Assembly (NCBI GenBank): GCA_016929495.1
Contig: JAFGIS010000033.1
Coordinates: forward strand, 1-33,442
Direction of reading: 5' to 3'
Length of the DNA: 33,442 nt
Origin: Polyangiaceae bacterium
GTDB lineage: Bacteria; Myxococcota_A; Polyangia; Polyangiales; Polyangiaceae
A program made the translations under genes and the position numbers. Positions within the stretch are counted from its first letter, which is position 1. Every line of letters starts with the position of its first letter. Positions 7,371 to 16,357 of this stretch are shown here, one piece after another. The notes beneath the pieces are model-generated. The model searched no databases and was not told the origin of the DNA. It saw nothing but the letters and a program-made list of their open reading frames with translations.

Positions 7371-8597
7371 TCACTCGCGCAGGTAGTGACAGCTGTACCC
7401 GCGCGGATGTCTGACCAGGTAGTCCTGGTGGTACTCTTCGGCCGCAGTGAACGCCACCGCATCGCTGATCTCGGTTACGACCGGACGGGGCCACTTCCCG
7501 CTGGCGTCGACCCGGCGCCTGACCTGCTCGGCAATCCGACGCTGCTCCGCCGAGGTGACGAAGATGGCCGATCGATACTGCGACCCCACATCATGGCCCT
7601 GTTGGTTGCGCGTGGTCGGATCGTGCATCCGGAAGAACCACTTCTCGAGCAGGTCCTGGTAGGAGAGCCGCGTAGGGTCGAAGACCACGCGCACGGCTTC
7701 GGCGTGGCCTGTCTCTCCGGTGGAGACCTCCGCGTAGCTCGGGTGCGGCGTCCGACCGCCTGTGTAGCCGACCGTCGTCTCGAGGACTCCCGGTATCTTG
7801 CGCAAGATCTCCTGCATCCCCCAGAAACAGCCGCCGGCCAGGATCGCCGTCTGTAGCGTGGGCGAGCAGCTCGGAGCCTGGCCGGGCTCCGGTGAGCTGC
7901 AGGCGTTCGGAGCCGGGGACGCGTGCTCGTCGGCGTTTGGCCTAGAGGATAATCCGAACAGCGATCGATACTCCCCGTAGCCCTCCGCATCGAGCCGATC
8001 GATGGGGACGAACCTGAGCGACGCCGAATTGATGCAGTAGCGCAAACCGGTCGGCGCCGGGCCGTCTTCGAATAGGTGCCCCAGGTGCGAGTCACCATCC
8101 TTGGAACGGACTTCGGTGCGCAGCATGCCGTGAGTGCTGTCGGTCCGCTCGACGATCCGCTCCGGCTCGAGCGGACGGGTGAAGCTCGGCCAGCCCGTGC
8201 CCGAGTCGAACTTGTCGAGCGAACTGAAAAGCGGCTCGCCGCTCGCCACGTCCACGTACAGTCCCGGCTGGTGGTTGTCCCAGAATCGGTTGTTGAACGG
8301 GGGCTCGGTCGCGCTGCTCTGAGTCACCTCGTACTGTAGTGGGCTCAGCCTCTCCCGCAGCTCGGCGTCGGGTGGCTTCGAGTAGGTTCTCTTCGACATG
8401 GCTGCGTGCTCTGGGGCTCGGCGCACTGCGGTGACATGGCCCTGCGCCGGTTCATGGACGGTCCGTGTCCGTTCGTGACCCCCGCTCGGCGGGCGGCCCA
8501 CACACCCGATGACGAGCGCGACCGCTAGACTCACGGCCAACCCCAATGGGGTCTGTTGCCAAAGAGCCCGGACGCGCTTCGTACGGTGTCGGGACAT
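7371..8597 (-). CDS. msrAB: Lipoprotein peptide-methionine sulfoxide reductase, MsrB-MsrA fusion
   Basis: A 408-residue fusion that reduces both epimers of methionine sulfoxide in oxidised proteins. ATG 8597 gives a signal peptide with lipobox LVIGC (Cys32), predicting a membrane-anchored periplasmic enzyme; an upstream start at 8636 is possible. MsrB comes first (about 72-205), with [18 protein letters not shown] and catalytic Cys188 in [11 protein letters not shown]. The usual CGWPSF cysteine is Thr here, and the zinc CxxC pairs are absent, so this MsrB is of the zinc-free kind. After a Pro/Ser linker, MsrA (about 252-408) has catalytic Cys257 in GGCFWG, GYTGG, and a C-terminal resolving-type Cys403. 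The B-A order is the reverse of PilB-like A-B fusions. The LysE-type and CULT genes upstream on the same strand may be co-transcribed. Confidence 0.93.
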   Translation of the reverse strand: MSRHRTKRVRALWQQTPLGLAVSLAVALVIGCVGRPPSGGHERTRTVHEPAQGHVTAVRRAPEHAAMSKRTYSKPPDAELRERLSPLQYEVTQSSATEPPFNNRFWDNHQPGLYVDVASGEPLFSSLDKFDSGTGWPSFTRPLEPERIVERTDSTHGMLRTEVRSKDGDSHLGHLFEDGPAPTGLRYCINSASLRFVPIDRLDAEGYGEYRSLFGLSSRPNADEHASPAPNACSSPEPGQAPSCSPTLQTAILAGGCFWGMQEILRKIPGVLETTVGYTGGRTPHPSYAEVSTGETGHAEAVRVVFDPTRLSYQDLLEKWFFRMHDPTTRNQQGHDVGSQYRSAIFVTSAEQRRIAEQVRRRVDASGKWPRPVVTEISDAVAFTAAEEYHQDYLVRHPRGYSCHYLRE

Positions 8598-8675
8598 GCC
8601 ATCGGTGGATCTGGGGCCCGGGAGACGCCGTGTCACCCCCCCGGACCGAGAGACAGGGCCGGAGGGCAGGCACGA

Positions 8676-9257
8676 TCATCCGCCGGGCTCTTGCCCGAGA
8701 TGCCTGGCGCCGAGACGGTCGGCCACGGCGATAGCCAGCGCCAGCCACGCGACGACCCCGAAGAATATGCCCACCGGCATGAGCCAAAGCGGGTGGGTGT
8801 GCTGCTGGATCCAGCTGACGCGATGGAGGACGGAGGCCACGGCGCCCCACGTGAAAAGCATCGTCATGTTCAGGGCCGCCGTGGCAAAGCCCAGGGCGAA
8901 AGAGCGCGCGATGCCCCGTCGCTGTTCGACCAGGTGGCGCCAGCTCTGCACCCGCCTGGCCCGCGCATCCCGATGGAATTTGCCGCGCAGCAGATCCCGA
9001 ATGCACAGTATCACCACGATGGCTGCCAGAGCGGGACCGGTCCAGTAGAGCCACGGATGCCAGCGTATGAGACGGCCGAACCCCCAGAGCGCCAACGCCG
9101 CATAGCCCGCTTCCGGCAGGGCACCGCCCGCGGCGACCGCCAGCGCGGGGGCCGTCCTGCCTTTGAGTGCCCGTTCCAGAACGAGCACCGAAGTCGGGCC
9201 GGTGGGTGGAATCGACCCAACGCATCCGAACAAGAAGCCAACAAGAAACGAGATCAC
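8676..9257 (-). CDS. LysE/RhtB-type translocator
   Basis: A roughly 193-residue inner-membrane protein with about six hydrophobic helices. The diagnostic N-terminal motif is GFLFGCVGSIPPTGPTSVLV; members of the LysE family export amino acids and related metabolites. Further helices are visible at YAALALWGFGRLI, WTGPALAAIVVILCIRDLL, ALGFATAALNMTMLFTWGAV and WLMPVGIFFGVVAWLALAIAV. I place the start at GTG 9257 because the family begins directly with its first membrane helix; ATG 9335 would add a 26-residue non-conserved extension. The substrate cannot be told from the sequence. It lies about 80 bases upstream of the Msr gene on the same strand. Confidence 0.78.
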   Translation of the reverse strand: MISFLVGFLFGCVGSIPPTGPTSVLVLERALKGRTAPALAVAAGGALPEAGYAALALWGFGRLIRWHPWLYWTGPALAAIVVILCIRDLLRGKFHRDARARRVQSWRHLVEQRRGIARSFALGFATAALNMTMLFTWGAVASVLHRVSWIQQHTHPLWLMPVGIFFGVVAWLALAIAVADRLGARHLGQEPGG

Positions 9258-9442
9258 CGGGCGAGCAGCATAGCGCAACGGTGTCGGCGTATGTGACCGT
9301 TGTGTGCTTGCGCCTGCGGCAGCCAGGCGCGACATTCGATCAGCATGCGGATTGTGGTCTGGTTGTGCTGGGATCTGTACTTCGAGGAGGTCGCCCGCCT
9401 CATGGAGTCATGGGCGCCGTAGTCGGAACCAGGGCCGGCGCG

Positions 9443-9865
9443 TCACGCTCTGGGCGAGCCCATCTCCCGAAGCTTCTCCAGAATCAATCCCCAGAAGCTC
9501 GACCCGCCGCCGGTGAAGAGCCACCCCAGGTGCTCGCCGCACCCCGAGCAGACGCCCATCTGCCAAGCGTACCCGGCGAACCACGTGTGCTCTTGGCTCG
9601 GGGCGCCGAATGGCCGGGCTCCGCACGCAGCCGCAAAGCAGCCGATGCGATACACGACCCCGGCCGGGTTCGCGAAGGTGTGCTCGTGCCTTTCCTGGAC
9701 GCGGATGCGCTGGTTCGGATGGCTCACGGTGCTCAGGCACGCCGCACACACCAAAAACTGCTCCTCGTCGGCCGACAGCACGGAGCCCGGCGCATCCTGC
9801 GGTTGGGACGCGGCAGGAGCCTTCTCCGGCGCGCTGCGGCGCAGAAAGGTGAAGGCGAGCACCAC
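9443..9865 (-). CDS. Stand-alone CULT (cereblon-like) domain protein
   Basis: A 140-residue protein that is almost entirely one CULT domain, the Yippee-related fold by which human cereblon binds thalidomide-type imides and C-terminal cyclic imide degrons. The structural zinc site is intact: Cys40-x2-Cys43 (CAAC) and Cys106-x2-Cys109 (CSGC). The aromatic cage is also intact: Trp95 and Trp101 in HTWFAGYAW, and Trp115 with Phe117 in LGWLF. These match cereblon SWFPGYAW and IGWKF. HTFANPAGVVYRIGCF is the typical middle block. Small bacterial CULT proteins are known (one from Magnetospirillum binds these ligands), but their natural role is unclear. There is no signal peptide or fused protease domain. 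It may head a minus-strand group with the LysE and Msr genes. The start ATG 9865 has no strong Shine-Dalgarno. Confidence 0.88.
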   Translation of the reverse strand: MVLAFTFLRRSAPEKAPAASQPQDAPGSVLSADEEQFLVCAACLSTVSHPNQRIRVQERHEHTFANPAGVVYRIGCFAAACGARPFGAPSQEHTWFAGYAWQMGVCSGCGEHLGWLFTGGGSSFWGLILEKLREMGSPRA

Positions 9866-10013
9866 GCCGGCTCACTACCGCAATGCAACCGAGTGCGCAC
9901 GGTGGATGCGCCGGAGCATCCGTGTGCCGTCGCTGCCTCGGCGCTCGGGGTAGAATGCGGATGGGCGGCCGGGGCCCCCGGCATCGGCGGTGCGTACGAC
10001 CGGAGCCAGCAAC

Positions 10014-11378
10014 ATGTCCAACACTACCAACGATCGGCTCGAGCGTTTTCGCTCGGCACTGCGCAAGGAATCGACATCGACGCCAGGCCATGGACTCGGG
10101 CGCTTCGCCCGCCTGGTGCGGGGTGGGGCGGGTCTTGCCGCTGGGGTGCTCTCTGCCAGCCGTAAGGGCGCTGAAGCGAGCCTCGACGAACGCGATTGGC
10201 GCAAACTCGAAACACTCGTGACGCAGCTGGGCGAACTCAAAGGTTTGCCCATGAAGATGGGACAGATCATGAGCACGCTCGAAGTCGACTTGCCCGATGA
10301 AGCACGACGCCTGCTCGGGCTGCTTCAGACCCAGTCCCCCGCGACGCCGTTCGGGCAGGTGGAGCGGGTACTGCGCGAGGACTTGGGGAGGGCGCGCGCC
10401 GACGCGTTGCTCGCCGGGCTCGAACGCGAGCCCGTGGCGGTCGCATCGATCGGCCAGGTTCACCGCGCCAGGCTCCCGGACGGAGCCTCGGTCGCGGTGA
10501 AGGTGCGTCACCCGGACATCGAGCAAGCGATACGGTCGGACTTGCGTGGCGCTGCGCTGGGGACCGGCTTTGCCGGCGCACTCGTGCCGGGCATGGCCGC
10601 GACGGCGCGTGAGTTCGTCCAAGAGACACGGACGCGGTTCCTGGAGGAGTGCGACTACCTGCTCGAGGCCAGCCGGCAGCAGCTGTTCCGTTCCTTCTAC
10701 GCAGGCCACCCCGTCATCGTCGTTCCCGAAGTGTCCCTTCCGTGGTGCGGACCGCGTGTCCTCACGACGCGGTGGGAAACGGGGCTCGAATTCGACGCGT
10801 TCGCGAAGCAGGCAAGTCAGCGGCAACGCGACGTCGCTGGCGCTGCGCTCTTCGAGCTCTACGTCGGGACCTTGTACCGACACGGCGTGTTTCACGCGGA
10901 TCCCCACCCCGGCAACTATGTCTTCCGGGACGACGGCCGCGTGGTCGTGTTCGACTACGGCTGCGTGCGGGTGTTCGAGCCAGATGCGGCTCGGGCGTTC
11001 GTCGCCCTCGCCCAAGCCGTGCGCTCGGACGACCGAGGGCGCATCTGCGCCGCATTGCGCGGCCTCGGCTCCGAACCCTCATCGAACGATGCGACGTACG
11101 AGCACCTCCGGCGGCTGCTTCGGAGCTTCTTCGGTCCCATGCTCAGCCCGGGAGCTCGGCGCGTCGACGGCCGCATCGCTTTCGACCTTCGTCGGACGAC
11201 GCGGGACAAACTGGCCCTCGCGCGGCTGCGGCTGCCTGGGCGGTTCATGTTCCTTTTCCGGATCCGATTCGGACTCTATGGCGTGCTTTCCCGGCTCGGT
11301 GCGGTCTGCGACTGGGGCGCTCTGGAGCAGGGCTTCGCCGAGCAAGCCGGGCCTGCGGGCCTCTTGAATGTCCGGTGA
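10014..11378 (+). CDS. ABC1/UbiB-family atypical kinase-like protein
   Basis: A 454-residue protein of the AarF/UbiB/ADCK family, which supports ubiquinone and other lipid metabolism through an atypical ATPase/kinase fold. The family signatures are present: KxGQ (Lys81-Gln84, LPMKMGQIMS), the Ala-rich loop VAVASIGQVHRA (Ala144), the VAVK lysine (Lys163), an ExD (EECD, about 212-214), the catalytic FHADPHPGN (Asp296, Asn301) and the metal-binding DYG (Asp314). The end (FMFLFRIRFGLYGVLSRLG) is hydrophobic. ATG 10014 is preferred over GTG 9990 because GGAG stands 8-9 bases before it. A TAGAAT at 9951 could be a -10, but no matching -35 is seen. The next gene starts at or just after its stop, so the pair is probably co-transcribed. 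Confidence 0.92.
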   Translation: MSNTTNDRLERFRSALRKESTSTPGHGLGRFARLVRGGAGLAAGVLSASRKGAEASLDERDWRKLETLVTQLGELKGLPMKMGQIMSTLEVDLPDEARRLLGLLQTQSPATPFGQVERVLREDLGRARADALLAGLEREPVAVASIGQVHRARLPDGASVAVKVRHPDIEQAIRSDLRGAALGTGFAGALVPGMAATAREFVQETRTRFLEECDYLLEASRQQLFRSFYAGHPVIVVPEVSLPWCGPRVLTTRWETGLEFDAFAKQASQRQRDVAGAALFELYVGTLYRHGVFHADPHPGNYVFRDDGRVVVFDYGCVRVFEPDAARAFVALAQAVRSDDRGRICAALRGLGSEPSSNDATYEHLRRLLRSFFGPMLSPGARRVDGRIAFDLRRTTRDKLALARLRLPGRFMFLFRIRFGLYGVLSRLGAVCDWGALEQGFAEQAGPAGLLNVR

Positions 11379-11400
11379 TGCAGGGTGTAAGACCACCGCC

Positions 11401-13632
11401 ATGCCGAACGCGATCCGATGGACGTTCTTCCGGGCTGGTGGTTTCGATCAGGTGAAGCTCGGTTCAGGCGGCGATCTGAACAACCTCGATCAGTTGGACC
11501 AGAAGCTCTGGGTGGCGCTCGCCTGTCCCACGAGCGGCCTCGAAGTGGACTCGCGCACACTGGCGCTGATCGATTCGGACCAGGACGGCCGGGTCCGCGC
11601 GCCGGAACTGATCGCGGCTGCGAAGTTCGCCTGCGCGAATCTGAAGAACCCCGATGACCTGCTGAAAGGCCGCACTTCGCTGCCGCTTCGCTCGATCAAC
11701 GACAAGACCGAGGAGGGCAAAGCACTGCTGGGTTCAGCCGAGCGGGTGCTCGCCAACCTCGGCAAGAAAGGCGACGTCACGATCTGTGCCGACGACCTCA
11801 CCGACCCTACCCGCATCTTCGCAGACTGTCCGTTCAATGGTGACGGGGTCATCACGGAGCTCTCGAGCGACGACGAGTTCGTTCGCTGCGTGATTCGCGA
11901 CATCGTGGACTGCATCGGAAGCGACCCGGATCGCTCGGGCCAACCCGGCGTGAATCGGGAGCGGGTGGACGCCTTCTTCGAGGAGCTCGAAGCGTACTCG
12001 GCGTGGCTGACGGCCGGCAGCGCCGACCCCGGCACCTGGCCGCTGGGACGCGAGGACACGACGGCTGCCGCGGCCGCGGCGGACGCGATCCGCACGAAGG
12101 TGGACGACTACTTCGCCCGTTGTCGTCTCGCGGCCTTCGATCCGCGGCTTTCGCCGCTGCTCAATCGCAAGGAGGAGGAGTACCTCGAGCTCGCCACGCG
12201 CGACCTGAGCCTCTCGGCAGCGGAGGTCGCAGGATTCCCGCTCGCGCAGGTGGGCCCTGGACGCAGTCTCCCGCTCCTGAGCGGCGTGAACCCGGCGCAC
12301 GCAGCCGCTCTGAAGACGCTTCGCGACGCGGCCGTTTCGCCGTTGCTCGGCGCGCGGGAGCTGCTCAGCGAGAACGAGTGGCTGACGATCACGGAGCGCC
12401 TGAAGCCCTTCGAGACATGGGTTTCCGGCAGGCAGGAGCTCCGCGTCGAGAAGCTGGGTGAGCCGCGCATCTCGGAGCTGGTGTCATCGAACGCGCGGGA
12501 AACCTTGAGCGAGCTCATCGCGAAGGACACGGCGCTCGAAGCCGAAGCCGCCAGTATCGAAGACGTCGAGCGTCTGGTGCGCTACAACCGGGACCTCTAT
12601 CGCATCTGCACGAATTTCGTCAATTTCGAGCGTTTCTACGATGGGGAAGAACCGGCTATCTTCCAGTGCGGCACGCTCTATCTCGATCAGCGCGCGTGCC
12701 GGCTGTGTCTGCGTGTGACCGACCCGGCGAAACACGCCAGCGTGGCCGGGCTGGCCGGCGCATATCTCGTGTACGCCGATTGCACGCGACCGGCGACGGG
12801 CGAGAAGATGCAGATCGTCGCGGCGGTCACCAACGGCAACAGCGACAATCTGATGGTGGGCAGAAACGGCCTGTTCTATGATCGGCAGGGTCGCGACTGG
12901 GACGCCACGGTCACCCGGATCATCGACAAGCCCATCAGCGTTCGCCAGGCCTTCTGGTCGCCATACAAGAAGTTCGCACGCATGATCGAGGAACGAGTCG
13001 CCAAGCGGGCGGCTGCCGCGGACTCGGAGTCCACGGCCAGCCTCGACGCCGCCGCAACCAGCGCGGTCAACACGGACAGAACGCCAGACAAGCCTGCCGA
13101 TCGGAGGAAGATCGACGTGGGTTCCGTGGCGGCGCTGGGAGTCGCCGTGGGCGCCTTGGGTGCCTTCTTGACGGCCCTGGTCGGCTACGCCACGGGAGTC
13201 CTGAAGCTCGGCGTGCTCGCCACGATCGGCGCCATTCTCGGCATCATGTTGCTGATTTCCTTGCCGTCGGTCGTGCTGGCGTACATCACCCTGCGCAAGC
13301 GCAATCTCGGACCCATTCTCGACGCGTGCGGCTGGGCGGTGAACGCCAACGCGCGCATCAGCGTGCCCTTCGGAGCGATTCTGACCAGCCTGGCCAAGCT
13401 GCCGCCCGGTTCGCGCCGGGGTTCGCGGGACCGCTACACCGACAAGGGACTCCCCTGGAAGCGCTACGCGCTGCTCGCGTTGGTCCTGCTGCTCGGCTAC
13501 CGCTGGTATGAAGGAGCTCTCGACCGCTTCCTGCCACAGAACGTTCACGCCTCCGAGGTGCTCGGTCGTTTCGCTCCCGAGAAACCTGCGCCTGCACCCG
13601 CGGCCACGACGACGCCGGCCCCCCAAAACTGA
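11401..13632 (+). CDS. Large EF-hand-containing membrane protein, function unknown
   Basis: A 743-residue protein. The conserved-looking start is IRWTFFRAGGFDQVKL. An almost ideal EF-hand loop follows at residues 58-69 (DSDQDGRVRAPE: Asp58, Asp60, Asp62, Gly63, Val65, Glu69), suggesting calcium binding. A degenerate second loop contains NGDGVITE. A long soluble region with many charged helices follows (LGEPRISELVSSNARE; VERLVRYNRDLYRICTNFVNFERFY). Near the C-terminus are three hydrophobic segments (VAALGVAVGALGAFLTALVG; LGVLATIGAILGIMLLISLP; YALLALVLLLGYRW), then a Pro/Ala tail. I cannot assign a named family. ATG 11401 is chosen because the conserved region begins there; ATG 11368, overlapping the kinase stop, is equally open. 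Coupling to an ABC1-type protein is the main functional clue. Confidence 0.82.
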   Translation: MPNAIRWTFFRAGGFDQVKLGSGGDLNNLDQLDQKLWVALACPTSGLEVDSRTLALIDSDQDGRVRAPELIAAAKFACANLKNPDDLLKGRTSLPLRSINDKTEEGKALLGSAERVLANLGKKGDVTICADDLTDPTRIFADCPFNGDGVITELSSDDEFVRCVIRDIVDCIGSDPDRSGQPGVNRERVDAFFEELEAYSAWLTAGSADPGTWPLGREDTTAAAAAADAIRTKVDDYFARCRLAAFDPRLSPLLNRKEEEYLELATRDLSLSAAEVAGFPLAQVGPGRSLPLLSGVNPAHAAALKTLRDAAVSPLLGARELLSENEWLTITERLKPFETWVSGRQELRVEKLGEPRISELVSSNARETLSELIAKDTALEAEAASIEDVERLVRYNRDLYRICTNFVNFERFYDGEEPAIFQCGTLYLDQRACRLCLRVTDPAKHASVAGLAGAYLVYADCTRPATGEKMQIVAAVTNGNSDNLMVGRNGLFYDRQGRDWDATVTRIIDKPISVRQAFWSPYKKFARMIEERVAKRAAAADSESTASLDAAATSAVNTDRTPDKPADRRKIDVGSVAALGVAVGALGAFLTALVGYATGVLKLGVLATIGAILGIMLLISLPSVVLAYITLRKRNLGPILDACGWAVNANARISVPFGAILTSLAKLPPGSRRGSRDRYTDKGLPWKRYALLALVLLLGYRWYEGALDRFLPQNVHASEVLGRFAPEKPAPAPAATTTPAPQN

Positions 13633-13649
13633 GCCTGCGCTGGCACGGT

Positions 13650-13691
13650 GCCGGTAGTTCCAGCCGACGCCCCGAGCGCGTCGGAGCCGGC
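13650..13691. terminator. Two-way terminator hairpin between convergent genes
   Basis: An outer stem GCCGG/CCGGC and an inner stem CCGACGC/GCGTCGG (13664-13670 with 13678-13684, 7-base loop CCCGAGC) sit in the 61-base gap between two convergent stop codons. Position and symmetry suggest a bidirectional terminator. There is no T tract on either side. Confidence 0.5.
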
Positions 13692-13693
13692 CC

Positions 13694-14722
13694 CTACGCT
13701 GCTCCGAGCATCACCAGCACGCGAATGTACGGCGCGTTGAGCCGGAGCGTGCCTGCGGCCGGCTCGTGGACGGCGATCGGGTAGGCGCCGGCGCCACGAA
13801 GGTCGTAGGCGAAGTCGAATGCCCTCGTGACCTCGTAGCCCGCTTCGGCGCGAAGGCCGAGGCTGACGAGGCGATCGAAATCCTTCCCCTCCTCGGAGCC
13901 GAGCACGGGGCCCCAGATGGTCGCACCCAGGGCTGCGCCGAACGCGGGCACGTATTGGCGGGAGCTGTCTGACGCATAATCAATGCTCGGAATGGAAAGC
14001 ACCGCGCGCGTACTGGCGAATCCACCCCACGCATGCACGTAGGGCTGGCACCAGTCGAGGGCCCTGTAGCGTAGGCTGGCGCCGAGGCCGACCGTGTGAG
14101 CATTGAATCTGCTGTCGCCAAACCCTCCAAACAGCCCGACGGACCGGTGGACCTCACGCGACCAGTCGGCGTCGGCTGACACGAGCCATCGCTCGGCGAA
14201 ACTGTAAAGGTCCACCCCCGCCGAGGCGGCCATGGCCGTCGTCCATGTGTCGGCCGTGAATACCGCGAACCCCTGGTCACGGTGGCGGAGCATCGCTACG
14301 CCCAGGCCGGCATGGACGCGCGGCATGCCACCCAAGCGGAACGTGAGCTTCTGGCGTCGGGGCAAGCCATCGGAACCGGTAGCGGCAGCCGCATCAGCCG
14401 AGCTGACCGCTTCGAGGTCGGTACCGGCCGACGCGGAAACTTGGTCGTCGCCCGAGGAGCGTGCGCTATCGGCGCCGGCCTCCGGGGACGGCCCAGCGGT
14501 CTCGCCCGCCGTGGGGGCGTGCGTCTGCTCTGCTTCGTCGACCACTGGCTCACCCTCCGCCCGCTCGGCAGGAGCTGCACTACCCGTCGGCTCGCTGGGC
14601 GTGACGGCCGTGGCTGCGTCCGTCGATGGTGGCGGGGCGTCAGCAACCGCCTCCCCCTTTGCTGCTGCGAGCGAGGGCAACGCCACGAGGACTCCTAGGA
14701 TACGGGCTACGAGGTGATTCAT
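13694..14722 (-). CDS. Probable outer-membrane beta-barrel protein
   Basis: A 342-residue exported protein. ATG 14722 gives a clear signal peptide (MNHLVARILGVLVALPSLAAAKG); sequence upstream in the same frame does not look coding. Residues ~22-125 are a Pro/Ala/Thr/Glu-rich linker without structure. The C-terminal ~215 residues show alternating hydrophobic and polar strands rich in Gly and aromatics (VHAGLGVAMLRH, RFNAHTVGLGASLRYRALD, LVSLGLRAEAGYEV), ending ApYIRVLVMLGAA, as in outer-membrane barrels. It is the last gene of a three-gene minus-strand group with two beta-propeller lipoproteins, 82 bases after the second. It may be the membrane anchor or export partner for those lipoproteins; this is inference. 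Confidence 0.75.
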   Translation of the reverse strand: MNHLVARILGVLVALPSLAAAKGEAVADAPPPSTDAATAVTPSEPTGSAAPAERAEGEPVVDEAEQTHAPTAGETAGPSPEAGADSARSSGDDQVSASAGTDLEAVSSADAAAATGSDGLPRRQKLTFRLGGMPRVHAGLGVAMLRHRDQGFAVFTADTWTTAMAASAGVDLYSFAERWLVSADADWSREVHRSVGLFGGFGDSRFNAHTVGLGASLRYRALDWCQPYVHAWGGFASTRAVLSIPSIDYASDSSRQYVPAFGAALGATIWGPVLGSEEGKDFDRLVSLGLRAEAGYEVTRAFDFAYDLRGAGAYPIAVHEPAAGTLRLNAPYIRVLVMLGAA

Positions 14723-14804
14723 GGGTTTTTGGCTGAGCGTCTTTGGCGTCACAGTGCCGTGCCTTGCTGGGTCTTGGGGCTCACGGATCCGACGTGAAGC
14801 CCGT

Positions 14805-16355
14805 TCAGTCCAGAATCCGTCCGGCCAGGAATCCGCGCGCGGACCAAGCTGTCTCACGAGACGGGGCCTCGACGTCGACGAAGGTCACGTAGCCGAGCGG
14901 ATCGTCGTGCACCAGGGCCAGCACGCCGTTTCTGGTCATCAGGATTGGAACCGCGAAACGCGCGTCCAGTTGTATCTCACTCGTCGCCCCGTCCCGGATG
15001 TCGACGTACGCCGCCCGGTCCTGGCCGGGAGGCGCTACCCAGAGGCGTCGGCGCTGCGCGTCAACCAGCGCGTCGGCGAGCACGGTCTCCGTGGCATAGG
15101 GGGCCACCGTGCCCGCGGCCGGATCGACGATCGCGAGCCCAGGACCCTCGAGCAGGCAGAGCAGCTTGCCGCCGGGATCGGGCTCAAGCATCCGCCTGAT
15201 TCGGTATTGTGTCGATGGGAGCTCCAGGACGGCGGACTCGGAGTCCTGCCCCACCAGGTCAAGCCGCACCGTGGCCAGCTGCACCCCCTTGTCGTTCCAC
15301 ACCAGCGCGACAGGCTCCGTGCCGACGTCGGTCGCGACATTGCGTGTCAGCACGCGATCCATCGGGCCCGGAAGGAGTATCGTACTTGTCCGGCTCGTCG
15401 CGACATCGACCATCATCGCGCTATTGCTGCTCGGCAAGGTCACGAACAAGTAGCGACGCTCGTCGAGATCGTAGAGCGCCATGTCCGTGGGCGAACGCCC
15501 GGCGGCCACGATATCCACGGCCGTTGCGAAATCGCTACGCGACGCGACCTGCTTGCGCGGCAACAGCCGCAGCACGAAGACATCCGATGCCCCGTCGCCG
15601 CGCACGAAAATGCGATTGCTCGGGGCATCGAACAGCACCTGCATCGGAGCGACCTCCGCCCCCTGCGCGGTGCTCAGGTCGACGAGCGTCGGATGCCATT
15701 CGAGATGGTCCAGATCGATCAGAGTGATGAGAGACGAAGAGAGCACGGCTGCCAGCCTGCGCTTCTGGCCGTCGATGCTGAACTTGTCAGAAAACACCAC
15801 ATGCATCGGAGGACGCTCGAGCGTCACGAAACTGACGGCCGACTCCTCGTCCGGTGTCTTGTCGACCGCAACAACCGCCACCTCGTTCAGATTCTGCACG
15901 AGCTGTCTTCCCGACGTGGTGCGCCGAAGCACGACGTACGATCCATCGGGCGACTGGTGGATGCGGTCGAAGGCGGCGGTCCCGAGCCTGTAGACTCGAG
16001 TCCCCCCGTCGGCCGACACGACCGTCAGCGCGGCGGGCTCCTCTTTGGCGTTGGAGTCGCCGGCGCGGCCACGGCTGAGCACCAGGCCACTGCGCTCGTC
16101 GCCGTTGCATTGCTGCGTCGCGATCGGGTCGGTCCGCAACGACAGGGCGCGAGCCGTCCCCTGCGGATGTTTGACGTTCAGCAGCAGAGCGGTGCTGGTG
16201 TTGTGGTCCACCAGCATCAGATTCGAGCCCACCTCCAAGCCCTGTCCAAGAAGGAGGTGGCGTTCGACGAGTCGTTGGTCGTCCCACTGTGCCGAGCATC
16301 CCAGAACGCAATGAAGCGACAGTACGAGCGAAAGTCCCACCGTGTTTCGTTTCAT
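14805..16355 (-). CDS. Beta-propeller-like lipoprotein 2
   Basis: A 516-residue lipoprotein. ATG 16355 gives a signal peptide ending in lipobox VLGC (Cys20). The rest is repeated blade-like sequence of the YVTN/WD40/cytochrome-D1 propeller type. Each blade alternates a value read-out with 'DGxxL' or 'RRLW' turns (DGSYVVLRRTTSG, RRYLFVTLPSSNSAMMVD, APSNRIFVRGDGASDVFVL, QRRRLWVAPPGQDRAAYVD). No catalytic motif is seen. The start lies 2 bases after the stop of the upstream, similar lipoprotein (TAG-CC-ATG), so they form one transcript and are probably ancient duplicates. A surface or periplasmic scaffold or binding role is likely; the ligand is unknown. Confidence 0.82.
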   Translation of the reverse strand: MKRNTVGLSLVLSLHCVLGCSAQWDDQRLVERHLLLGQGLEVGSNLMLVDHNTSTALLLNVKHPQGTARALSLRTDPIATQQCNGDERSGLVLSRGRAGDSNAKEEPAALTVVSADGGTRVYRLGTAAFDRIHQSPDGSYVVLRRTTSGRQLVQNLNEVAVVAVDKTPDEESAVSFVTLERPPMHVVFSDKFSIDGQKRRLAAVLSSSLITLIDLDHLEWHPTLVDLSTAQGAEVAPMQVLFDAPSNRIFVRGDGASDVFVLRLLPRKQVASRSDFATAVDIVAAGRSPTDMALYDLDERRYLFVTLPSSNSAMMVDVATSRTSTILLPGPMDRVLTRNVATDVGTEPVALVWNDKGVQLATVRLDLVGQDSESAVLELPSTQYRIRRMLEPDPGGKLLCLLEGPGLAIVDPAAGTVAPYATETVLADALVDAQRRRLWVAPPGQDRAAYVDIRDGATSEIQLDARFAVPILMTRNGVLALVHDDPLGYVTFVDVEAPSRETAWSARGFLAGRILD

Positions 16356-16357
16356 GG

